Notes: generated by a model from the letters alone, not told the origin. Counted from the first letter of the stretch, positions 1 to 5,187 are shown. The stretch is 5,187 nt of DNA from an uncultured bacterium (GCA_903872005.1 CAIQJD010000325.1:1-5187); one strand, 5' to 3'. Numbers and translations are program-made.

Positions 1-15
1 CGCACTACATCTGAC

Positions 16-45
16 TTGAATGAAGCAAGATGTTGCATTTACAAT
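16..45 (+). promoter_or_regulatory. Putative sigma70-type promoter for the small acidic-protein gene and mtaD
   Basis: A TTGAAT at 16-21 (four of six matches to the -35 consensus) and a TACAAT at 40-45 (five of six matches to -10) are separated by 18 bp. The predicted transcription start, about 7 bp after the -10, falls at about position 52. That is right at the Shine-Dalgarno, so the leader would be very short. This makes the assignment tentative; a promoter before the window could serve instead. Confidence 0.35.
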
Positions 46-51
46 GATACC

Positions 52-58
52 AGGAGGG
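52..58 (+). promoter_or_regulatory. Strong Shine-Dalgarno fixing a GTG start
   Basis: AGGAGGG at 52-58 lies 5 nt before a GTG at 64. The match to anti-SD and the spacing are both near ideal. This argues for the GTG at 64 over the upstream in-frame TTG at 16, which lies inside the putative promoter and has no ribosome-binding sequence visible in the window. Confidence 0.75.
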
Positions 59-63
59 TTACT

Positions 64-333
64 GTGACCAGGGTGAAATGTCGCCGGCGTGACTGTGTGA
101 GCTGGGAAGAGGGCGTTTGTGGCCGCGACCTTATCACAGTGGACGAGGACGAGGGGTGCATCAATTTCGAGGAGATTGCGGACCTCCTTGAGGACGATGA
201 GGACCTGGATTGGGACGAAGAGGATCAGGAGGTCGAAGATGTTGACTTCTTCGATGAGGACGACGGATGGGAACGAGAGGAGGAAGAAGAAGAGTCTGAC
301 AGCCGTTCTCAACGTGATGAATACGAATTGTGA
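64..333 (+). CDS. Small four-cysteine protein with a very acidic C-terminal tail (DUF1540-like head)
   Basis: An 89-aa protein of unknown function. The frame is open from a TTG at 16, but the GTG at 64 is preferred because of its Shine-Dalgarno. Residues 1-35 carry four cysteines (C6, C11, C19, C32) spaced CX4C-X7-C-X12-C, with a Gly-x-Cys before the third and a Cys-x-x-Phe at the fourth. This resembles small zinc-ribbon-like domains of the DUF1540 type, a resemblance judged by eye. From residue 26 to the end, 36 of 64 residues are Asp or Glu, including a run of six Glu. No signal peptide or membrane segment is visible, so it is probably cytoplasmic. The stop lies 25 bp before mtaD on the same strand, so the two are probably co-transcribed. 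The tail could bind cations or mimic nucleic acid, but nothing in the sequence decides this. Confidence 0.7.
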   Translation: MTRVKCRRRDCVSWEEGVCGRDLITVDEDEGCINFEEIADLLEDDEDLDWDEEDQEVEDVDFFDEDDGWEREEEEEESDSRSQRDEYEL

Positions 334-346
334 CCCTTGTTGAGAC

Positions 347-353
347 GGTGATC
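347..353 (+). promoter_or_regulatory. Extended Shine-Dalgarno (GGTGATC) for mtaD
   Basis: GGTGATC at 347-353 is 5 nt before the ATG at 359. It is complementary to the GATCACC part of the usual 16S rRNA 3' end, rather than to the core CCTCC. No AGGAG-type site is present upstream, so this shifted pairing is the best candidate supporting the 359 start. Confidence 0.5.
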
Positions 354-358
354 AGTTC

Positions 359-2374
359 ATGCGCGAACCAGTAGACCTGCTGTTAACCAATGGGACGGTC
401 GTGGCCATGGATGCCGCCGGCCGTGTTTTCGCGCCGGGCATGGTTGCCATCAAGGATGGCTCCATCGTGGCGGTGGGCAGGGCGGACGAAGGCAAGCGAT
501 TTGAGGCTGCCAATGTCCTGGAATGCGCCGGCCACATCGTCATGCCGGGGCTTGTCAATGCCCACGCGCATCTGCCCATGACCCTCTTACGGGGATTGGT
601 AGATGACTTGCGCCTGGACGTCTGGCTGCATGGCTATATGATGCCGGTGGAACGGCAATTCGTCACGCCGGCCTTCTCGTATCTCGGCGCACAACTGGCT
701 TGTTTGGAGCTGATTCGCGGCGGGGTCACCTGCTTCGCGGATATGTACTACTTCGAGGATCAAGTCGCCACCGCCGCCGCCGGCGCCGGCCTGCGTGGCG
801 TCTGCGGCGAAACTGTACTGAAGTTCCCTTCGCCCGATGCCGCGAGCTATGACGACAGCTTGGCCGAATGTCGGCGTTTCCTGGCGAAGTGGAAGGGGCA
901 TCCACTCATCACGCCGGCGGTCGCGCCGCACGCGCCCTACACCTGCACAGCCGAAATCCTGCGCGAATCTGCCGCCCTGGCCCACGAGTTCGACGTTCCG
1001 CTTGAAATCCATCTGTGTGAAACCAGGCAGGAAGTGGAAGACTGGCTCAACCAGTATGGCTGCACGCCGATCCAGTGGGTAGCCCAGCAAGGTCTGTTTG
1101 ACGCGTGGGTCATTGCGGCTCACTGCGCCCACGTTGACGAGTCTGACTTACGCTTGCTGGCGCGTTCGACATGCGGGGTCGCGCACAATCCGACCAGCAA
1201 CCTGAAACTCGCCAGCGGCATTGCGCCGGCGCCACGGATTCAAACGCTCGGCATTCCTCTGGGCATCGGGACAGACGGCAGCGCCAGCAACAATGACCAG
1301 GACATGTTTGAGGAACTCCGCCTCGCGGCGCTTCTCCCCAAGGGGGTCTTGCTGGATCCTACGGTCACGCCGGCGCAGTCGGCGCTCTCCATGGCGACCC
1401 TGGGCGGCGCACGGGCGCTGCACTTGGATCGCCAGATCGGCTCGCTCGAGGTGGGCAAACGCGCCGATGTGATCGTCGTCGGCGCCGACGCGCCGCATGC
1501 CGTGCCACGCTATTCGCTCTCCGACAGCAATGTCTACGCGCATCTCGTCTACGTCGCCAAGAGCCACGATGTGCGGGACACTATCGTGAACGGCCGGCTG
1601 TTGATGCGGAATCGCCAGATCCTCACGTTGGACGAGCCGGCTATCCTGCGCGAGGCGCAGTCCTACGCTGACCGCATTGCTGCCTTCGTAATCGCCCGCG
1701 ATCGCAACCTTGTGGACAAGCTCATCGCGTTGGGAGAAGTCGCCCGTGAGGAAACCTTCGAGGTTCAGGTCAAGACCCAGGCCCAAGACCTGGATGCCAT
1801 AGAGCGCCGGCTCTTGGCGATGCCAACCTTCCGGATCATCAAGCACACCGTCCGCCAGCAGTATGACACTTATCTTCTTTTCACCGACCCTGAGCTGGGG
1901 CGTGTGCGCTACCGAGAAGACAGTCTGCTCCCGACAGCAAACCAGAGTGAGCCGGCCACTGTCTGCTGGCAGACGCCATCCACGGTCGCTCCGGAGTATC
2001 GCTTGACCTGGATTGGCCCCACGAACGAGCGTGAATATGCCAACTCGGCTATCCTGACGCGTTCGCGCTTTGATGCGACGGCCAGTCGCTCTCTGCGCTT
2101 CTACAAGGAGTACTTTCAGCCGGCGCGCGTCGTTGAGATCACCAAGCATCGCCGGCGCTATCGTGTCATCTATCGCGACCTGGAATTTGCAATCAATTTG
2201 GACCGCACAGAATCGCCGGCGGGCGCCTATCTGGAAATCAAAAGTCGCACATGGTCCTCGCGCGACGCGTTGCGCAAGGCGGAGTTGATCTCGGAGCTTC
2301 TAGAGGTGTTGGGAGTTCCGTCCAGTGCCATCATCCACGGCGAGTACGTGGACATCAAGCTCACGGTGGGGTAG
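359..2374 (+). CDS. mtaD: MTA/SAH deaminase (MtaD-type amidohydrolase) fused to a C-terminal CYTH domain
   Basis: The 671-aa protein has two parts. Residues 1 to about 445 are a metal-dependent amidohydrolase of the MtaD/TrzA class, whose members deaminate 5'-methylthioadenosine and S-adenosylhomocysteine to the inosine forms in the cytoplasm. Visible residues match the Thermotoga TM0936 pattern: metal ligands H69 and H71 (NAHAH), H218 and D306 (GTDGSASNN), catalytic E221 (HLCET), H191 (APHAPYTC) and H255 (AAHCAH). The part also has the usual N- and C-terminal beta-sandwich pieces, such as LLTNGTVV and GKRADVIVV. This covers a full-length family member. Residues about 464-669 look like a CYTH domain: ExQxK at 468-472, QQYDTY at 500-505, RVRYRE at 515-520, KHRRRY near 596-601, LD at 614-615, EIK at 626-628 and a late GEY. 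CYTH domains bind triphosphate substrates. The frame is continuous, so this is a real fusion in this sequence. Which ligand the CYTH part binds is unknown. The gene is probably in an operon with the upstream small gene. Confidence 0.85.
   Translation: MREPVDLLLTNGTVVAMDAAGRVFAPGMVAIKDGSIVAVGRADEGKRFEAANVLECAGHIVMPGLVNAHAHLPMTLLRGLVDDLRLDVWLHGYMMPVERQFVTPAFSYLGAQLACLELIRGGVTCFADMYYFEDQVATAAAGAGLRGVCGETVLKFPSPDAASYDDSLAECRRFLAKWKGHPLITPAVAPHAPYTCTAEILRESAALAHEFDVPLEIHLCETRQEVEDWLNQYGCTPIQWVAQQGLFDAWVIAAHCAHVDESDLRLLARSTCGVAHNPTSNLKLASGIAPAPRIQTLGIPLGIGTDGSASNNDQDMFEELRLAALLPKGVLLDPTVTPAQSALSMATLGGARALHLDRQIGSLEVGKRADVIVVGADAPHAVPRYSLSDSNVYAHLVYVAKSHDVRDTIVNGRLLMRNRQILTLDEPAILREAQSYADRIAAFVIARDRNLVDKLIALGEVAREETFEVQVKTQAQDLDAIERRLLAMPTFRIIKHTVRQQYDTYLLFTDPELGRVRYREDSLLPTANQSEPATVCWQTPSTVAPEYRLTWIGPTNEREYANSAILTRSRFDATASRSLRFYKEYFQPARVVEITKHRRRYRVIYRDLEFAINLDRTESPAGAYLEIKSRTWSSRDALRKAELISELLEVLGVPSSAIIHGEYVDIKLTVG
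1748..2365 (+). other. CYTH domain region of the MtaD fusion protein
   Basis: Residues about 464-669 fit the CYTH (CyaB/thiamine triphosphatase) beta-barrel pattern in order. There is an N-terminal E-x-E-x-K-like strand (here E468, Q470, K472), then Gln-x-Asp-Thr-Tyr (501-505), an Arg-rich strand (R515, R517, R519) and an LTxxGP strand (549-554). After these come a Lys-x-Arg-Arg strand (596-599), Leu-Asp (614-615), Gly-x-x-x-Glu-Ile (622-627) and a terminal helix with GEY. Three positions usually charged differ: Q470 for Glu, I552 for Lys in the LTxKGP motif, and K628 for the last Glu. Catalytic activity is therefore doubtful, and a ligand-binding role is possible. Confidence 0.75.
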
Positions 2375-3269
2375 GGGAGGCCGGCAAGTACTTGCCGATG
2401 ATCGGCCCCAAACGCTCTTTCGTGACCGGCGGAACCATGCCCAGGGATGTGAGAAAAGCGTGCTGAAGCGCGCTGGAACACGAGCAATTCGTACTGATCT
2501 CTACGGCCGCGTCTTGTTGTAGCGTTTCTGCCAGATGCGATAAGGTGACGCGGGCCATTTCGGAGTTGCGCCGCAGGGTCTGCATGACCATCTCTACGGA
2601 TACTGCTTCTTCCATTTCCCGCCAACAGTCGTAGTCAGTCACATGAGCTAACAGGGCATAGCACATCTCAGCCTCCCGCGCCAATTGCGCCTCTGGCACG
2701 GCAGTCATCCCGATGATGTCCACACCCCATTGACGATAGATGCGCGATTCGCCGCGCGACGAAAAGCGCGGGCCTTCAATGATGAGGTAAGTGCCGCCCT
2801 GATGCACGGTTCCGCCGGCAGCTCGCGTTGCTTGACATAAGCGACTACTCAGGCGTCGGCAGAACGGCTCTGCGAAGCTTACGTGGGCCACCAGTCCATC
2901 CCCGAAGAAAGTGCCCGGCCGGCCCTGCGTTCGGTCAAACAACTGGTCCGGGATCACGAAATCCCCTGGCGCATATTGTTCCTTCATGGAACCACAGGCG
3001 CTGATGGACACGATCTGGCGGATGCCCAAAGACTTGAGCGCCCATATATTGGCGCGATAGGGGACTTCACTGGGCAACAAACGATGGCCCCGTCCATGTC
3101 GTGCCAGGAACGCGACGGGCAGGCCGCGCAGCGCGCCGATGTAGATGGTATCTGATGGTGGGCCGTAGGGCGTCTCGATGTTCACGGCATGAACGTGGCC
3201 GGCCGTCAGCAGATCGTACAGCCCCGTGCCGCCAATGATGGCCAGATCTGGTCGCAACGGTGTGCCCAT
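2361..3269 (-). CDS. mtnP: 5'-methylthioadenosine phosphorylase (MTAP)
   Basis: A 302-aa cytoplasmic enzyme of the PNP/MTAP phosphorylase family. It splits methylthioadenosine with phosphate to adenine and methylthioribose-1-phosphate in methionine salvage. Motifs in order are the phosphate loop GGTGLYD (13-19), ARHGRGH then YRAN (56-74), SACGSM (90-95), EGPRFSSRGES (165-175), IIGMTAVPE (185-193) and TDYDCW (211-216). D212 and D214 match the Asp pair that selects 6-aminopurines in MTAP, so adenosine-type rather than inosine-type specificity is inferred. A late CSC motif (262-264) recalls the CXC disulfide motif of archaeal MTAP-II. The frame stays open up to an ATG at 3428, but that lies inside the tmRNA gene. 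The ATG at 3269 is chosen because the family N-terminus begins just after it. A GAGGAG sits 12 nt upstream, a little far. The gene lies directly downstream of ssrA and converges on mtaD with a 14-bp overlap. Confidence 0.9.
   Translation of the reverse strand: MGTPLRPDLAIIGGTGLYDLLTAGHVHAVNIETPYGPPSDTIYIGALRGLPVAFLARHGRGHRLLPSEVPYRANIWALKSLGIRQIVSISACGSMKEQYAPGDFVIPDQLFDRTQGRPGTFFGDGLVAHVSFAEPFCRRLSSRLCQATRAAGGTVHQGGTYLIIEGPRFSSRGESRIYRQWGVDIIGMTAVPEAQLAREAEMCYALLAHVTDYDCWREMEEAVSVEMVMQTLRRNSEMARVTLSHLAETLQQDAAVEISTNCSCSSALQHAFLTSLGMVPPVTKERLGPIIGKYLPASPTPP
2382..2397. repeat. Perfect 16-bp palindrome at the convergent gene ends
   Basis: CGGCAAGTACTTGCCG is its own reverse complement over all 16 bases. 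It starts 7 bp after the mtaD stop and lies within the last codons of mtnP (about residues 291-296). In RNA it could fold into a 6-bp stem with a GTAC loop from either strand. No T-run follows on either side, so it is not a standard intrinsic terminator. It could act as a weak bidirectional transcription barrier or a dimeric protein-binding site, or be coincidence. Confidence 0.5.
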
Positions 3270-3295
3270 CTTGGGAAAATGCTCCTCACTCACGG

Positions 3296-3355
3296 AAAAG
3301 GGCAGGGGCGAAAGGCAAGCTACCTCCCGCAAGGTTGTAGCCTGCCCTTCGCCCC
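3296..3355 (-). terminator. Long hairpin after ssrA, probable terminator or leader structure before mtnP
   Basis: The arms at 3338-3355 and 3305-3322 form an 18-bp stem around a 15-nt loop. Read as - strand RNA, every position pairs, with two G-U pairs. Read as + strand RNA, those two positions become A-C mismatches. The structure is therefore suited to the - strand transcript that comes out of ssrA. A TTTT run (3299-3296) follows five bases after the stem, which is short for an efficient intrinsic terminator. It may terminate ssrA, protect its 3' end before processing, or control read-through into mtnP, whose start is 35 bp further on. Confidence 0.6.
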
Positions 3356-3370
3356 CATCCGAGATCACAG

Positions 3371-3804
3371 TGGAGATGGCGGGAATCGAACCCGCGTCCG
3401 AAGAATTCGACCACCGACGGTTGTACAAGCTTCGTCAGTCTTTATTTCTCATCCGCCGGCTTCGGGCTGACACGAAACCAGCAGACCAGCAGATACAAGG
3501 GGATTAGCCTTGTCTTGAGCGCCGGCTTATCGGCGTAGGCCGGGCTGCACCCCGTCTATGTTTACGCCCATCTTTGCTCCAACGAGGCGAGAGCAAAGTG
3601 GACGCAGTCACACGAAGTGACTGAAGCGTTCACTACTCCAGATCAGGCCGCGAGAGCCATAGCGGCCGGGGCCATCTTCGGGAAAGCGAACGCCGGTTTG
3701 ACACTGTTCTTGGCACTTATGTGCGTTTGCTCTGGATTAGCGAGGTTAGAGCGCCTCGGCTTGCCATCCGTGACCAGCCTTCCCCGTCGAAGCCTAGCAT
3801 CCCC
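3371..3804 (-). ncRNA. ssrA: tmRNA (transfer-messenger RNA)
   Basis: One-piece tmRNA of about 434 nt that, with SmpB, rescues stalled ribosomes and tags the nascent protein for degradation. The 5' end GGGGATG (3804-3798) pairs with CATCTCC (3378-3372) as a 7-bp acceptor stem containing one G-U. The discriminator A is at 3371. The T arm is GCGGG, loop TTCGATT, CCCGC at 3395-3379, and the 5' domain has the typical GGCTTCGACGGG. The CCA end is not encoded (CTG follows), so it must be added after transcription. Internal hairpins support the pseudoknot-rich body, for example an 8-bp perfect stem at 3572-3598. The tag frame is at 3714-3643. The length is slightly above the common 350-400 nt, partly because of the long tag. 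The gene follows smpB on the same strand. Confidence 0.95.
3643..3714 (-). other. tmRNA-encoded proteolysis tag reading frame
   Basis: Starting at a GCC resume codon (3714-3712), the frame reads 23 codons before TGA (3645-3643). The peptide begins AKNSV and ends AAMALAA; the ALAA end is the classic protease-recognition terminus of ssrA tags. The bases before the resume codon, ATAAGT, resemble the A/T-rich positioning element of other tmRNAs. The last codons lie in a hairpin (GGCCGC at 3667-3662 with GCGGCC at 3651-3646), as expected for the helix that overlaps the tag end. Lysine- and proline-containing positions make the tag unlike the E. coli one. The resume codon is inferred from frame and context. 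Confidence 0.8.
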
Positions 3805-3815
3805 ATACGAACATC

Positions 3816-3844
3816 ATTATACTGCACGCGCCCCTGACATGCAA
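3816..3844 (-). promoter_or_regulatory. Strong sigma70-type promoter of ssrA
   Basis: On the - strand, TTGCAT (3844-3839) and a perfect TATAAT (3821-3816) are separated by 17 bp. The mature tmRNA 5' end at 3804 is 12 bp below the -10 box. Transcription therefore probably starts a few bases before it, and RNase P would trim the short leader. The promoter lies in the 60-bp gap after smpB, so ssrA can be expressed independently of ctpA-smpB. Confidence 0.8.
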
Positions 3845-3864
3845 ATCCTCTCGCTTCCGTCGCG

Positions 3865-4353
3865 CTAGCCGTCATCTCGCATATTGCCGCGGCGCGCTTC
3901 ACTTAACTCGCGTTGCACCTGGCGCTCCGAGTCACGTTCCGCGATCGCATCCTTCTTATCGTACAGGCGCTTACCCTTCGCCAAAGCGATTTCGACTTTG
4001 GCCTTGTTGCCCTTCAGGTAGATGCGTAATGGCACGATGGTGAATCCCTTTTCCTGGACGTGAGTTGCCAGGCGCGCGATCTCGCGTTTGTGCAACAAGA
4101 GCCGGCGATCCCGTCGCGGCTCATGGTTTTCGCGTGAAGCGGGATCATACGCGGCGATATGTACGCCCATCAGCCAGGCATCGCCATCGCGGATTTGGAC
4201 GTAACTGTCACGCAAGTTGACCTGGCCGGCGCGCACCGACTTGATCTCCGTGCCGGTCAGAGCGATGCCGGCCTCATATTCTTGATCAATCGTGTAGTCG
4301 TGATACGCCTTCCGATTGGTCGCTAGGGCTTTGATCTCTGTGCTTCGGACCAT
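3865..4353 (-). CDS. smpB: SsrA-binding protein SmpB
   Basis: A 162-aa basic RNA-binding protein, the obligate partner of tmRNA in trans-translation. It binds the tRNA-like domain and brings alanyl-tmRNA into the empty A site of stalled ribosomes. The whole length fits the family (usually about 150-160 aa): NRKAYHDY (13-20), YEAGIALTGTEIKSVRAGQ (26-44), NLRDSYV (46-52), EPRRDRRLLLHKREI (78-92) and ALAKGKRLYDKK (123-134). The last is the DKR-type motif before the C-terminal tail, which becomes helical in the mRNA channel. The ATG start at 4353 is the first in the conserved frame. It lies 10 bp after the ctpA stop, with only a weak GAGAG/AAGG ribosome-binding sequence, so translational coupling to ctpA is likely. 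ssrA follows 60 bp downstream. Confidence 0.97.
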   Translation of the reverse strand: MVRSTEIKALATNRKAYHDYTIDQEYEAGIALTGTEIKSVRAGQVNLRDSYVQIRDGDAWLMGVHIAAYDPASRENHEPRRDRRLLLHKREIARLATHVQEKGFTIVPLRIYLKGNKAKVEIALAKGKRLYDKKDAIAERDSERQVQRELSEARRGNMRDDG

Positions 4354-4363
4354 CCTTGCTCTC

Positions 4364-5187
4364 TCACACTTTCGTCTTGGAGCCGGCGCGTTCTTTCAAG
4401 ATTTGCAGCGCTCGATCTAGCTGCGGGTCTCGACCGGCCGTGTAGTCGTCAACCGTCAGCGGGACCTCCACATCTGGTTTCAAGCCCTCCTTGCTAATAT
4501 CGCGCCCGTTGGGGGTGAACCAGTGCGCTATCGTGATCCGTAACTGCGACCCATCGCTCAACGTCTCTGGAATCTGCACGGAGCCTTTGCCATACGTCCG
4601 TTGGCCGACCAACTGCCCGCGCCCGCTGTCCTGAATGGCGCCGGCGACGATCTCAGACGCGCTGGCGCTGCCTTGATTCACCAGGACGATCAATGGCAAT
4701 GCTGCGTCTGTCGCCAGCCCGCCGCGTCGCGCCGGGAACTTCTGGCCGCTGCCGTCCTTGCGGCGCTCCTCGGTAATGTTGCCAGAGCTGACGAATTCAC
4801 TCCCGATCTTCACGGCGGCATCGAGCAATCCGCCGGGATTGCTACGCAGATCGAGAATCAATCCAGTCGGCTTCAGCGCCAACGACGACTGGAGTGCCTG
4901 ATGGACCTGCTCGGCCGACATCGCATTGAACTCGTTCAAGCGGATATAGCCGATGGAGTCATTCAACACCTTAACTTCGATATTGGCGATCTCTATCTTA
5001 TCACGTGTCACCGAGACGACGAACTTGTCTTGCGTGGAGGGGCGAAAGATATAGAGCTTCACCTCAGTGCCTTTTGGCCCTCGGATGTAAGAGACGACCT
5101 CCGTTGTGCTCAGACCCTCCGTAACCCGGCCGTCCACCTCCAGGACGATGTCTCCTGGCAGCAAGCCGGCCTTCGCCGCTGGGCTGC
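4364..5187 (-). CDS. ctpA: C-terminal processing peptidase, S41 family (5' end outside window)
   Basis: The C-terminal 273 residues are visible; the start lies beyond the window edge. CtpA/Tsp-type serine proteases are exported and cut proteins at or from nonpolar C-termini. The fragment starts inside a PDZ domain (SPAAKAGLLPGDIVLEVDG), the substrate-tail sensor. The S41 core follows: IGYIRLNEF, GLILDLRSNPGG, then GSASASEIVAGA with the predicted catalytic Ser (codon 4661-4663) and RTYGKGSVQ with the catalytic Lys (codon 4586-4588). The two are 25 residues apart, as in the plant D1 protease. After FTPNGRDISKEGLKPDVEV a short tail ends in SKTKV. The signal peptide and N-terminal region cannot be seen. 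The gene is the first visible in the ctpA-smpB pair, with a 10-bp gap between them. Confidence 0.95.
   Translation of the reverse strand, partial: SPAAKAGLLPGDIVLEVDGRVTEGLSTTEVVSYIRGPKGTEVKLYIFRPSTQDKFVVSVTRDKIEIANIEVKVLNDSIGYIRLNEFNAMSAEQVHQALQSSLALKPTGLILDLRSNPGGLLDAAVKIGSEFVSSGNITEERRKDGSGQKFPARRGGLATDAALPLIVLVNQGSASASEIVAGAIQDSGRGQLVGQRTYGKGSVQIPETLSDGSQLRITIAHWFTPNGRDISKEGLKPDVEVPLTVDDYTAGRDPQLDRALQILKERAGSKTKV

Noticed and set aside
16..63. TTG at 16 as the start of the acidic small protein
   Set aside because: The strong Shine-Dalgarno at 52-58 serves the GTG at 64, and the TTG overlaps a likely -35 box.
1148..2149. A 333-codon open frame on the - strand opposite mtaD, and a 181-codon one at 587-1132
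   Set aside because: Both lie fully antisense to an enzyme with intact catalytic motifs. Their translations show no recognisable domain, and long antisense frames are common in GC-rich coding DNA.
2361..3269. Methylthioinosine phosphorylase as the function of the phosphorylase, to follow the deaminase
   Set aside because: The TDYDCW motif keeps both Asp residues linked to 6-aminopurine recognition, so MTA phosphorylase is the better call from sequence.
3371..3400. A possible separate tRNA gene (T-arm and acceptor-like end)
   Set aside because: The T-arm belongs to the tmRNA. Its 5' acceptor half is over 400 nt away at 3804-3798, and a tag frame ending ALAA lies between.
2251..3507. Several + strand open frames across mtnP and the ssrA 3' region
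   Set aside because: They are antisense to the conserved mtnP or run through tmRNA, and none has a recognisable product or a good ribosome-binding site.
1..5187. CRISPR array, insertion sequence or attachment site
   Set aside because: No spaced direct repeats, transposase or integrase motifs, or target-site duplications are visible; the frequent GCCGGC copies are irregularly spaced.

Overview
The window is GC-rich, compactly coded bacterial chromosome with no phage, transposon or CRISPR signal. Nothing in it fixes the taxonomy. A thermophilic or Chloroflexota-like bacterium is a weak guess from gene style only. The hexamer GCCGGC is strikingly frequent (27 copies by hand count).

Left part, + strand (1-2374). 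A probable promoter and a clear Shine-Dalgarno lead to a small protein that has a four-cysteine head and an extremely acidic tail. About 25 bp later comes a 671-aa protein: an MtaD-type amidohydrolase (5'-methylthioadenosine/S-adenosylhomocysteine deaminase) joined in one open frame to a C-terminal CYTH (CyaB/thiamine-triphosphatase) domain. This fusion is the most unusual item in the window.

Right part, - strand, read from 5187 down to 2361. The order is ctpA (S41 C-terminal processing protease, cut by the window edge), smpB 10 bp later, then ssrA (tmRNA) with its own strong sigma70-type promoter. A long hairpin follows, and then mtnP (5'-methylthioadenosine phosphorylase). SmpB and tmRNA together rescue stalled ribosomes. 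CtpA/Tsp-family proteases can degrade proteins with nonpolar C-termini such as the ssrA tag, so the first three genes form a plausible functional group. The tag reading frame has 23 codons and ends in ALAA.

mtaD and mtnP converge and overlap by 14 bp at their 3' ends. A perfect 16-bp palindrome lies just past the mtaD stop. Both enzymes act on methylthioadenosine: one deaminates it, the other splits it phosphorolytically to adenine and methylthioribose-1-phosphate. The locus therefore looks like a branch point of MTA salvage beside a ribosome-rescue cluster. Between the mtnP start and the ssrA 3' end there are about 100 bp, mostly filled by the hairpin. Between ssrA and smpB there are 60 bp, holding the ssrA promoter.
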